DNA of 52,114 nucleotides from Ectocarpus siliculosus (taxonomy: Eukaryota; Sar; Phaeophyceae; Ectocarpales; Ectocarpaceae), in NCBI GenBank assembly GCA_000310025.1, contig FN648970.1, positions 15,330-67,443 on the forward strand. The letters are read 5' to 3'. The translations under genes and the position numbers were made by a program. Shown in pieces: positions 34,780 through 45,849 of this stretch (position 1 is the first letter of the stretch; the number at the start of each line of letters is the position of its first letter). Under the pieces are notes generated by a model, which was given only the letters and a program-made list of their open reading frames with translations, was not told where the DNA came from and did not search any database.

Positions 34780-34810
34780 CATAATTTTTCTTAACTGGGG
34801 GCGCTATCTG

Positions 34811-37800
34811 TATGTAGTGAACTCAGGATTTGGAGGTGTCAAGGCAAATACCATACTGCCATGCTGTACACGACAGATAAGACAACAGACTGGAGGAGGT
34901 CGGTCAAGATGACGGTGGATACTGAAGTACATCGAGACTGCGCCTCAGAGATCTTACCTGCGGACTGACCAAACGTGAAGCTACGTGCTGTGGGGATTGA
35001 AAACAACCCCCCCGCTTCAGCAGTGCCCTACGACTACAACGAACGGTTGGTTGCGAATATTGTGCAGTTTGTGGAAATCATCAACTAAGCACGGTTGCAT
35101 GCAAAAAATGTTTTGGAGATTATGACATGAACCTATACACACAGAACGCGCCACTACTCAATCAAGAACTCAGGAGGAGTGAAGAACTACTTTTGAGCAA
35201 TAAGAACTCAATATTGAGAACTTGAGCACCAGTTTGTCATCTCTGTTAAGAATCCCTAAACACAAACCCAGATAGCGGCCCTAGGAACTAATGTAAAAAT
35301 CCAAGCCTCGACCGAAACTAGAGGCTCGTAAGTGGTGGCGCGTTCTGTATTGATTCGAGAAAACCTCGCCCCGATGCGTGCATGCATATAGACTCGAATC
35401 TCAATCTTCTGCTCTCCCCGTAGGTCGGTTGTTATCGTGTTACTCTTCATTGGACATATAATATGTGCCAAGACTCCCTTCAGCGCGATGAATCCGATAC
35501 TTGTGTGGTAGCTGAGTCAAATATTTCGTTTCTTTCCTATTTTTCAACTCACTCACTGCTGCGCGATAACTCCGACAACAAGTGCGACACTGCAAGTAAC
35601 CCACAACCAACCGTGTGCGACATCTTCGATTTTTACTCACTGAAATACAGCAAACGTACGAAAGAGCTACTCCGGTGTGAATCAACGCACGTAGGCGCAC
35701 CCTTAACCTCTTTTGGCAGAGGAAGGGCTTGGCCATGTGCCACGAGAACGAATAATGGGTGCGTGCCTGCTTGAAATAAATGTATTCATATTCCTTCCAG
35801 CTTTTGTCCTTGGTCGTTGCGGTGTTTCCCTCGCTCGTTTTCCCCGTCACGGGTTGATTGCTTTGCATCAGCAGACTAGTTATAGGCCACGGCTCATCAT
35901 ATGATTCTGGTGCTTGAATGGTGACAGTCCCTTTTACTTTGACAACTGAGCACAAAGTAAAAATGCGGTGCAATCAACACATACGGTCATGGGGATCACT
36001 CATGAAACAGCCGCGGTATGCCAGGTTGCAGCCCCTCGGGAGCCCTGGAACCGCGGTAGCACTCATTCTCACCCTCGACTACTTTTCCTGGGAGTATCGC
36101 AACCACCCCTGTGCGATGATTCTGATTCCTGTTCCACATTCGAACTTAATCACTGAGAGCTATTATCGATTTTCAGCCCCCCTGTGCGATGACCCCGACG
36201 TCGTTGGTGATGACTCGCATTCTGACCGTGTTTGCTTCTGGTACTAAAACGATTCTACTCCATCTACTGGATTTGCATGTGTTCGATGTGGAAATAATTA
36301 TGAAAACGTGCTTCCAAGCTGTATCCGCAGAGCAAGATACCTTGGGCGTCAGTGCGCGGAAGATCGACTTGCTCTGCGCTAATACGCTTGCCCTTCAACC
36401 GCCACCAACGCCAGGTACACGACGGCTGTTACGGGGCTTCACAACGAGCAAGCCACGTCTTTCGCAACAAGCCTCTTCGAGGAACGAAGGTCGCGTTTTG
36501 CTACACAGAAACCTCCGCCTGAGATTATCTCCAGGGCGTGCACGCGCGCCCCCCCGGGCGTTGGTCGGCCAGCTGTGTCGTACCAGGACCACGACCTGTA
36601 ATCTATCCTTGTGTATTTTTACCAGTTTTCCTACGCCGTGCGAGTCGACCGTCCAGGAAGGACTCTCGGTCAGGGGGGGGGCGGGGGGAGTTAAACGTTG
36701 GCCAATGAATCAAGCTACCTTTCCTTGTAGGTGATGGTAGACATCTACTCAGCCCAGGGCCTTCCTGAGCCGGAAAGACAAAAAAACCCCTGCCTGTTGG
36801 TGAAACAAACAATTAGCCTGTTTGAACGTCCCTGTTGTGGCCCTCATTTCGCGCTTGATTTTGTTGCGCTTTTAGGAAGGATATTTGTCAGCGGGGTTGA
36901 TTCAGGCCCTTGGTGATGGTGTTTTCATGCAGTTTTTCTGGAAATATTTTAAGCCTCCAACGGCCGGGGTGGGGCGAGGAGATCACGATGCTGCTCCGGT
37001 TGGTTAGGATGATAACGGTGTGAAAGGCCCTAGGTAAGGCCGGTCTTGGTTGGAACCCGCTTTTTCTCGCGCTTTTCACGTCTTATTTCGGTTTTGGTCA
37101 CCGACAGAATTTTCCAGATCTTGGTAGTGGTAGCGATGTGGAGATCCGCTTCAGGAAGGGTACAATTTCCAAGCATTGAGGACGATTCCCTCTTTTCACG
37201 TTTGTTTGGCGTCGACTACATATATATGAGAATATAAATCGCTCTTCTCCGTCGCCAATGTGAACAGAGGGGAATCGTCCTTGACAGGCGGTGTGAGATT
37301 GGACCCCTTTTCAAGGGGATCTCCACAGCGATACTAAGTACCTACCTATACCCAATAGCGCAACGAAACGTTTCTGACGTATTTCCTTGGGGGCGCCGTG
37401 GCAAGGATGTTAATCGGATGAACAACAACCCGAAAAAACGTTATCACCCCAAGTACACCGGTAGGTCCTGTGCTATCGGTTTGAGCTAGGGTTAGTTGTC
37501 GTTGGTCATCTGTTTATGGCAGAAACAAAACTATTCCATCGAATCCGCGCACGCACAGCATCGGCCTCATCAGGAACCAAACAAGAGAAAACCCTCCCGT
37601 TGTCAGCGGCCCTCCGAAGCCGATTTGCCCCCGCCATGATCCAACCCTTCACCCAAGCAAACCTAATCCTCGTCGCCTTCATTTCCTCTTCATCAGATCT
37701 GAGATACTGATGAACAGGGTGGATACGATGCGCGTGACGGTTCATGATGACACCGCAATCCAGGTGTTGGTGCAGGTTTGCATCGATGCTATGCATAATA

Positions 37801-38645
37801 ACGTCCCACTACAAGTGCTTCATCCCCATCATTTATCTGTGGACTGTTGCTGGATTATCGGGTTTTTTCGGGTTTTTTCATGAGAAAACATGAACAGTGA
37901 ACAGTCTCCCCGGTGTCATATCTCGAATGTATAGTGTACAAAGCAAGAACGCTCGCTTAGGGGCTGTGCCGGGTCCACCATTACTGTAGTACATCACAGT
38001 TGATTGTTGGGGATGGGAAGGGTGGGAGTTGGGCCCGGGTTGAAACTAAGTGTGTAGGTTTGTGTGTGGGCTCTGTGAGCAGTGTTGGACGTTTCTCCGG
38101 TCACCTTCGTCGGGTCGTCGTGCCGTCGGTCGGTCGGTCTCGTCGCCGACTATGTACCGTAAACACGAACAACGCACACCACACAGACTGTACGGCTGTA
38201 CATGCAGACATGCAAGTACAACGTTTATTTCGACAGACTATGGTTGGTTGCTGTACGCCGTTCTCGCAGAGCAACTTACTTACCTGTAGATGCTCGACCT
38301 TCATCTCACATGATGAGCAAGCCAGACCGACCCTATTTTGTAGTTGTGGTTGCTTACGGGCTTTGTCACATACCTATTCCTGCCATGCTTGCGTGTGAGG
38401 CCGACAGAGGGATAGATATGCGTGTGCATATCATATACTTGTACTTCGCATTGGCATGTCTCTCCGCTATCCGCGGCAAATAATTGGAAGTAAATTGGAC
38501 TTGGAGACCCCCGGCCCCGTCCCTTGAGCGCAATTTGCGCCCCCCCCGAGTCGGTCGGGTTGGGTCGGGTCTGCTGAAACACAACAAAATGCTCTGATAC
38601 CTGATACCACACAACAACAGTACGCGACAAGTAGACACAGAAGTC
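34811..38645. other. Spacer with a foldback element and weak coding traces
   Basis: No gene could be supported. Around 36400-36600 (+) one frame gives protein-like sequence (TAVTGLHNEQATSFATSLFE) without clear exon borders; this may be a relic. A palindromic element lies at 37128-37336. On the minus strand, MKVEHLQ followed by a GTAAGT donor (38304-38284) could be a tiny first exon, but its link to the pseudo-receiver gene would need an intron of more than 7 kb. Confidence 0.35.
37128..37336. mobile_element. Small foldback element
   Basis: The arms 37128-37211 and 37253-37336 are imperfect reverse complements (shared GTGGAGATCC, AGGACGATTCCC and TTGGCG blocks) around a loop of about 40 bp rich in TATA. 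There is no coding capacity and no target duplication was identified. Confidence 0.6.
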
Positions 38646-41600
38646 ATGAGCTGCCCAAATGCGTTCGTGAAGAAAGAGTGGGAGATCAACGAGTTCGAAC
38701 CCATGCCAGTTCGGCCCTACCTAGACGTGGTCGATCCTTGCACCCGTTGCCGCGGGTCTGTACACAAATCAACCTCGAGCAAGCCCTGGGAACAGTGCAT
38801 GAGACAGCGCAGGCAGTGCCTTAGGAGAAACGAGGATCACCCTCTGCCTCCAATACGACGGGTTCCTATTGACGAGGTGAGTGGGATGACACCAAACACC
38901 CTTGTGCTTTTGATTTCGCGGTTAAAGTTGGTCTGTTGGCGCCTGTGACGTACAGCGCCTTTGTGTTGGGCGTCTCTTGGTGTCTCATCAATTTTTGAAT
39001 TTACCAGTAGGTGACGTAAGATATCATACCCCCCTGGACAGATTTTCAAAGCTCGATGTACAGTTCTTCACAGCAGAAAGAGTGGCGGGGCCGAAAATTG
39101 CGGGGTTGGAACCGTCTCATCGAGAAACGCGTTGTTTGGCTTGCACATCCTCGTCGTCGTGGACTAAATTGAGCTGTGAATATTGATCAAAGGGGTGTGA
39201 TGTCTAAGTCACTTACGTCTCTCCAACTGATGGACACGTACGCATATGCACACCTCTCGACTCTCCCCACCATGACCGCGGAGAACGCTGAGTACCTCAC
39301 CTTTCCCGACAAAAAATACGATACACATCGCAGATATCGGGTGATACCTTGGGGTTGAGGGCTTGGAAGTTGCTGGGCAATTGCTTCGATTGGGATAGCC
39401 TTGGGATAGCGGTACATTGGATAGACTAAGCGGGATATTATAGAATCGTTGGAGACTGGAGTTACTTTTCAAATTGGCCAACAGGCACACGCTGCTGCAC
39501 AGATGGCTATTGCTTCTCGTCGTGTGAAAGCTTCCTCATTGTGCGCGTCGCCATCCCAAGATTTCAAGCTTTTGCGATCCGCGTCTTGGGTACTGAGGAG
39601 TCTGATGAACTACTGTTTTCCCTGCAGAGTTGTACCGCAGCAGTCGAGATTTGAAAAATCGATCCAGGGAGTGTGGTGTCTTGCGCGACCAACCGGTAGG
39701 CTCACGATCCTTCGCCAGCTACTGGATAGTAAAGCTTGATGTGAGTCGATGTTCGCCGACTTTTGACAGGCCGACTACGATCGCCGTATGTATTGGCGAT
39801 AAAAATGGAGCAAATCACGCGTTCGCTCGCAGTCCTCTACCTGTATGTACACCATGGTTGATTGTCGACCGAAGCATGGAAGACCTTATCGTTCAGGCCG
39901 CCCTAGGAGGTAAATAGTTCCCCCCCAAGAGCTGAACAAGTCACGTGAAGCAGCAGGAACGAGCTTTGTTTCAGGTGTGATCGTGCAGCACGTCTGCCAT
40001 TTAAAGCCGAATCAAAGGGGTATCAACATCTTTCCGATGCAAGGATGGCTTGCTTGGGTCGCCCCCTACTTTGGTAACAAGTCAAGGTCTGTGTCGAGTA
40101 GCACGAGGTGGTGAAAGAACAAGATTTAACCAGGTCCAACTTGGGGAGGGACTTAAAAATACAAATTGCCGATGAAACCCGAATCTTGGATTTTCGTCTG
40201 CTTAATATTTTATTGTGTTACCTCCTCGAGGATTTTCGGCCAGTTAAGAAACCTGGGGCACGATGCTGACCGTGAGGAAAAACCACGGGCTTGCCGTCAC
40301 GTCTGCAACCTTTTGCGTGCCAGCGGATTGGAGCTTCTGCCCGGCACAAGCGCTGTGTGTGAGCAAGTGACGAAAAAAACCTTCCAAGCCATACCACTTT
40401 CTCGACCCGTGTTTTATCGCCTTGTATTCCCCAGCTCGACGAGGAGACGGACTTTGCGTGCGTTTTTCAGGCCGATGGCAGCGACACCATTACGTGGGAC
40501 AAGGAGACCCGCTGCAGGGTGAGGGCAAAACCCGATTGTCTTTCGAGTGCTCGCCGGTCCCCGGTGTTTTCTCGACGAACCAACCCACTGCACGCTGCAC
40601 TCGGGTTGTTCAGCATTCATTATCGACCTTGCTTTCCCGAAGGCGAACTACCGCGCACGATGGCGTGAAATGTTGAGGCCCGCTTCGGGCAGCTTGTTGA
40701 ATCGTTCCTTTGCCTTTTCATCGCAGTATCTACACACGTACGTGCGTCGTGCGTCCACTAGTTCTACTGCTGTAGGTCCCAGTACCGGCGACGGGTTGGT
40801 TGGTTGGTTTGTTTTTTGGTGTGCCCCGATGGTGTAGTAGCTAACCTCGCAACCTGCGCGTAGCAGGTTGTGGGTTCGAATCTCTCTCCGGAGGGCGTTC
40901 TTTTCCTAGTTCAATTTTCAGTGGAAACTGGTAAGTTCGTGAGTAAACACACTCGGACTTGACGGTCGACGAGGAAAAGGGGCGGATTCCCCCGGAAAGA
41001 AATACTTCGCAAGGTATTTCCGCGGGAAGAACTATCGGACACCAATAAAGAAACAGCTCCGGTGTCACCTTCCTCCTGTGCGACTCCGGCTGATCCGTGT
41101 CAAACATGCACACCGAGAGGTACGTAAGTCTGGCGCCAGAATAAGCGGGACGCACACACACACGCGCACATTGCCTTGACAGGTTCCTTGCGACAAGTGC
41201 TGGAACCTGGCGCAATGCCTGAGGATGAACCACACTCTGGACCCGCACGACATCGCCTTCCTCGACATTGACGACGCCCCGGGGGTTACCCCAGCCAAGC
41301 GCTCGTGCAAGAATAGCAGCCCTTCTGGCTCCGCGACGAAGGTGTGAACCGCGTAAGGTCATGAGGATGATGAGAACGCCTTTCGTGAGGATTGTAATAG
41401 TTGTCTATGAAATAGAGAGGGAGGTTTGTTTCGTATCCCTAACCTCAGCACTACCTTCCGCCCCCGTATTCCCTACTAAAACCAAGCCTGTAATTCTCGC
41501 CAAGGCTCCTGTGACGTTGTTCGATAGGTTGTTGGCACATCGGTTCTGGGTGTGTTTATCGAGGTATCAGCTGCTCCGAAGTGCTGTCCGCTGCTGGCCC

Positions 41601-44462
41601 ACACGGAAAGGGAGCGCAGGGGCTCTGCACTCATGTCAATTCTCAGCGCTCAATGAGTCCTCGTTCGTTACATATCATCTCTAGTCACCCGTGGTTGATT
41701 TTTTGTGAGTGGTACCCTCAGGCCCGAAAACGAAGGATACGCGTGAGCCTTCGGTCGCGATCTCTGTGGTCACGTTGTTGATGTGGCGTTCTGCACCCCT
41801 TTGTGTGCGTCGCGTCCCCTCTCTCCTCTCTTGCAATCCCGCTGGGTTGTCATGGCCTTTCTTTTGCCCTGTACAACCTACACCAACGAACTTGTTCCGA
41901 TAGACCCCGGGGTCAGGAGAGAGGGCCCCGAAACGAGCGCGTACAAGCCCGAGTAGGAGCCCGGTCGTGGAGCCAAGAGCCGCCGGAGGGTCTCGCCCGC
42001 CCGCCCCACCTGTCGCTCCCACTCCCTGTCCCCTTTTACCGCCGACGCCTCCCGTGGCGACGGTCTCGGCGACGGGGCCGACGGTGCCCCCGGCAAGCAG
42101 CACGCGCTCGTACTCTGCAGCGGGATGCTACGATCGCAGCGGTAACCCCGTTCTCAGGGGTAACCCCGTTTTGAGGCGTAACCCCGTTTTGAGGGGTAAC
42201 CCCGTTCCGGACGTGGGCAAGGGGAAGGGGCCGGCTCGCAAGCAGTCTGCGGGCGGCGGCGGCGGCGGCGGCGGTGGCGGTGGTGCTGGGGGCGGCAGCG
42301 ATGAAGCTGCGGGTAAGGGTACCCCGCGAATGCCTTCTCCAGATGCGGGTGCAGGAGCGGGAGCCGAAGTAGGAGCGCGGAGGAATCAGGTGAGACGACG
42401 AGGCGAGGACGAAAGAGACCCAAGAAGGGGCAAAGGTGAACAGGTCCGCTCGCTGTTGTGTCTTTGGTGGTGGGGTTCACATTGGCCTTTAACCGGTCCC
42501 AAAACACTCGAAATACCGCAGCAGAATGTTCGGGCGGGCAACACAACAGAAAAGTGCCTTATCCCTCCCGCTAAATCCGATGAGTCCGGTTCCGTTCCAC
42601 TCTCTTCGCTATCTGTGTTTTCGTGGCGTCACGGCAGCCGTATGCTTCGAACAAGGGAAATGAGATCTACATGGACAAGCTTCGCGAGCGGGTGCAGCTG
42701 GCGGCCAGCAAGGTTCAAGAGACGAGCGACCACCTCGTCGACCTGGACAACGTCAAGCAGTACGCGAGGGCTCAGATCAGGGACGCGGAACGCCTTCTGA
42801 GTTCGTCCGAGATCAAGGAGCAACAAGCGCAGGCACAGCTCGCTCGCTTCAAGGTCGAGGTGCGCAGACGCAGGACGTTCCCCAAGTCTTGGCGATGAGC
42901 GCGTCAAGGTCGAAACGATACGTGTGGTTGTTTTTGTACGGTGTGCAATGTTCTTACCCGAGAGCACGTGGTGTTCCCGGGCGTGCTGCGAGATCGACTT
43001 TGTTCACATCGTCGTTGACTCTTCACGGTTTCGTTCATGTTTGTGTTGGTGATGGAAGAAAACGGTAGCTGCTGCAACGTGAGCCCCGGTGACTCGCTTG
43101 GTAAATCTTGCGGCGGTTTGATTGCCGAGGCGTTCGAATCTCGGCGCAGTCACACGGCCTGGACTCTTCTCTCACATCACATGCCCCACGACAGCGGTGG
43201 AGAACACTTGTAGTATTTAAGTATTTCAGGGGTACACAAAAAACGGTCGGCCTAAATGCTCAACCTAGCTCTCGAAAAGGTGACTGAGCAGCGCTTCTCG
43301 CTAGTGAACGTAAAGACAAGTCCTTGCTGTGGAGGTCTTCCTCTTTGTGACCCCGGCTGGGGCGTCGACGCTCACCGAAGGGCGCAATCATCCGTTCAGG
43401 GATAACGGGATGACAACACACACCAGTGCATTTCGGCTGTCGGCATGAAACCTTTCGATGACTTCCTACTGCCGCCCGGCCTGTGCTTACGTTTTTGTAT
43501 CTGCTGCGTTGCAGGAAGCCGAGGCGAAGGGCCGGCTGAAACAAGCGCTGGTTGGTAGCGCTCAGAAGCTTCAGGCCGAAGCGGCGCGATTGGAGAAAGA
43601 GGTACCCCCCCCGCCGCGATTTTCCTCGGTAGCCCGCAGGCTGTCATAGGGCAACTGGGAGACAGGAAACTTTGTTGTCGGGTGCGTGCTCTTGACAAGT
43701 TCACTTGAGGTGCATGTAGGTGCCGTGACTCCGACGAGAGAACTTCCCTACGTGGGCCGGCGGCTTCCCCTCTCTTTTCATTGGCCCCGTGTCACGCCTT
43801 CCTTGCCTTGTTCGAAGGTAGACTGTTATTGGTGTCCTTCCTCGCTGGATGCAGCGGTATCTCCTTCCAACACATGTGCCACCTGGGTCATCGTCGTCGT
43901 TCCTGAGCAGGCGCGGCTGTTGCCATAACCGGGCGATCACTTGCAGTGGCTGGACAATCAAGTGCTGAGGCTATTGAGACGTGCGGGTGGCAATGGCAAT
44001 TCAAGAATGTAATGGAGGGACTCCGGCCAATCAATAGATCACCCATTCTCCTTCGACGAGAACATTGCTGCAAACGTTTCCATTTCTAGGACCAACTTGC
44101 TTCGGTCGTGGCCGGGCTCCTTGGTGCCGTGCTCGTAAATAGCGGAATAATTATACCTTGCGCTTTTTTCTTAGTGTTAGGAATGGGCTAAAATCGTCGG
44201 CTGTCGCTGAAGCAGTCGGTTTGCGCCGCTGGATATGGCGCAGTCTAGCCCAAGACCTCCCGTGTGGGTGTCGACTCTGTGTTTTGGTTGGCCCTTTCCC
44301 AAAATCATGTGTGTCAAGCCGAATTCCGCAATACGCCATCAGATTTCGCCGTCGTCGCAACATTGTGTCCGATCCTTTTGCGTTGTTACATACTGCTGAT
44401 GGACCTTTTCCTCAGCTGCAGCCAGCGAGCAGGGTCGTAATGAGACCCTTGATGATCTGTGA
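38646..44462 (+). CDS. Cys-cluster and coiled-coil protein, possibly Zn2Cys6-like, about 9 exons
   Basis: Proposed exons: 38646-38876, 39630-39695, 40435-40518, 41183-41341, 41904-42389, 42638-42859 (or 42853), 43515-43601, 44090-~44134, 44416-44462. Junctions up to exon 7 are in phase; the last junction is uncertain. The start ATG opens MSCPNAFVKKEWEINEFEP. Cys clusters are C32-x2-C35-x15-C51-x6-C58 in exon 1 and C130-x2-C133-x5-C139 (VPCDKCWNLAQC) in exon 4. KPWEQCMRQRRQC resembles the second half of a fungal-type Zn2Cys6 cluster with one Cys replaced by Trp. Exon 5 begins with a basic, NLS-like stretch (PKRARTSPSRSP), four NPVL(R/P) repeats and polyG. Exons 6-8 form a coiled coil (VQLAASKVQETSDHLVDLD; KLQAEAARLEKE). 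A nuclear, DNA-binding and dimerising role is inference. Confidence 0.6.
39006..39210 (+). repeat. Dispersed repeat, copy 2
   Basis: This lies in intron 1 of the Cys-cluster gene and matches 12058-12290 in the same orientation (TTCACAGCAGAAAGAGTGGC, GTTGGAACCGTCTC, CGTCGTCGTGGA). Confidence 0.65.
40822..41056 (+). mobile_element. tRNA-derived SINE-like element
   Basis: The head 40822-40898 has RNA polymerase III promoter boxes: A box TGGTGTAGTAGC and B box GGTTCGAATCT, at tRNA-like spacing. The anticodon arm is a 7 bp perfect stem with a 5-base loop, position 33 is not T in any 7-base loop, and the acceptor stem pairs poorly, so it is not a working tRNA. A tRNA-unrelated body of about 160 bp follows. 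The right end and target duplication are not resolved. It lies in intron 3 of the Cys-cluster gene. Confidence 0.55.
42139..42212 (+). repeat. Coding 18-bp tandem repeat
   Basis: Four units of GGTAACCCCGTTTTGAGG type encode NPVLR repeats in exon 5 of the Cys-cluster gene. A (GGC)n run encoding polyG follows at about 42255-42285. Confidence 0.85.
43070..43160 (+). other. tRNA-like sequence relic
   Basis: GCGTTCGAATCTCGG resembles a B box, and GTGACT..AGTCAC could form an acceptor stem around a GTTTGAT loop. The whole is only about 65 nt and the T arm does not fold properly. It may be a tRNA or SINE remnant in intron 6 of the Cys-cluster gene. Confidence 0.25.
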
Positions 44463-44631
44463 AATACCATTCATTGCAAGCGGGAGAGTGGGGCCGCTGC
44501 TACCGATTCGCTGCCGTTCCGTAGGTACACGTCGTGCCGTGTTGGCCCTGGCAGCCATCGCAAACCCACCGCCCGCCAAATTGGACGGGAACAATCGACC
44601 CATGATCGGAAACCTGTGGTAGAGGCTGTCT

Positions 44632-44700
44632 TCACATTAAAAGCCGTTCCGGTCTTTGTTCAGTGCCTTCTGATATTATATGCGTACTGGTCCAATTGAC
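44632..44700 (+). repeat. Dispersed repeat pair, copy 1
   Basis: It shares TTCACA..A.A..CCGTTCCGGTCT, TCAGT.CCTTCT.ATAT and CGTACT..GGTCCAA blocks with 51350-51417 in the same orientation. Both copies are non-coding. Confidence 0.5.
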
Positions 44701-45537
44701 AAAAGGTAACCGTCCTTGGTCGAAACACGAAAAAGTTGGGTTCACCGGTTCCCTGGGGCGGGCACCCTCTCAGGAACCACCCCCCTCCCCGTCAATCTTC
44801 TCAACGAAAATTCCCCTGTCCCTCTGCCAGGGCCATCCTTGTTGTGGTAGCCTTCCATACGAGCAACGCTGACAGATAGATGTGGCTGTCAATCGCCAAC
44901 TCCCCTCTCGAGCAGCTGCTACACCTGTTAACAGAAGCCCTTTCCAACCGGAAGTGTGAGGTCAACACTCCGACGCATGCACCCGCCGAATGCCAATGTG
45001 TGCCTCTACCCTCTCTGGCGCGTTGTGTTGTTCACGTCGCGTTGGGCGTTGGGCGCGCGTGCTCATTGTTGTGGAAACCCGCACAACGGCGTGCTCCAGA
45101 TCCGGGTTTGGCGCGAACCGCCCCCGGGAACAAATGCGGCGGAACCTATTATCCCGGCCCTCACGTCTGCAAAGCACAGCTTGTAAGCAAGCTCTGGGCT
45201 TGCAAGCAAGCACAGCGTAACCATTCCGAATATCCTCTGGTTCGGTCGTCTGCCACAAACACATCGATGAGGGTGAGTTGGTGTACTTTGATGAAAAGGT
45301 GTACTTTGTCAGGATAGGACACTGATGGCCCGGCCACAGAAAAGCACCCTCGTGCACGCAGCCACACGGGGAAGACGGCAGTACTATGCATACTGCTGCT
45401 GTTGTAGCCGAAGGACAAAGCTGCCTGGCATCACGTTGCTAGTACTGCGGAGGTTATCTCAGCGTTCGGTTGCCTTGTTGTGATCGGTTGCTGCTGTACT
45501 AGTACTCAACGGGTACATACTGTTCGTCTTGCTTCTG

Positions 45538-45849
45538 TCATTTTAGAGCACGACGTTCGTTATGATAAATAGCATGCCAGACGGCAGCAGCAGCTCCTCC
45601 GCAACCCCCCGCCTGCTGTACGGCAGTTAGACTAACGGTTGTATTGGGGGAACGGTTGTCTGCTTTCGGTGTTGTTTTGTGGGCCAGGTCCGGAGCGCCG
45701 TGAGGCGCATATGCCGGGACTGCTACGTGGTGAAGAAGAAGGGGGTCGTCTACATCCGGTGGTAAGCTGCTTTGAGAAGCTGTGACTGCTTGGCCGCTAT
45801 GTACCATTGCTGCTAAGAGCACGGCCGCTGTGAATGTGAAACACCTCAT
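45538..45849 (-). CDS. Hypothetical small secreted protein, antisense to the bL36 exon
   Basis: An ATG at 45849-45847 opens 103 codons to a stop at 45540-45538. The N-terminus MRCFTFTAAVLLAAMVHSGQ is a textbook signal peptide with a plausible cleavage site after AVTA. The remainder is A/P/H-rich and without a known domain. It runs antisense to the whole bL36 exon at 45688-45761. Because the bL36 exon is certain, this frame may be only a chance shadow, yet the hydrophobic core lies outside the overlapped part. No introns are needed. Function unknown. Confidence 0.3.
   Translation of the reverse strand: MRCFTFTAAVLLAAMVHSGQAVTASQSSLPPDVDDPLLLHHVAVPAYAPHGAPDLAHKTTPKADNRSPNTTVSLTAVQQAGGCGGAAAAVWHAIYHNERRALK

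Larger units (their letters stand above)
33493..34810. mobile_element. Non-autonomous Tc1/mariner-like element with giant internal hairpin
   Basis: Terminal inverted repeats of about 24 bp begin CAGATAGCGCCC and continue to CAGTTAAGAAA, with one mismatch between ends. Each end abuts TA (33491-33492 and 34811-34812), the target duplication typical of Tc1/mariner. The element is 1318 bp and has no transposase frame. Inside, 34051-34345 and 34496-34779 are inverted copies of one another, separated by a 150 bp loop. It lies just after the donor site of the broken exon at 33123-33456. Superfamily assignment rests on the TA alone. Confidence 0.75.

Noticed and set aside
33981-34912. Several frames of 60-114 codons giving the same peptide from both strands
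   Set aside because: They arise from the two arms of the inverted repeat.
35440-35973. Minus-strand frame of 177 codons
   Set aside because: No ATG-led protein-like region, no splice partners, composition near random.
40822-40898. Possible functional tRNA gene
   Set aside because: Anticodon loop and acceptor stem do not fold correctly; better explained as a SINE head.
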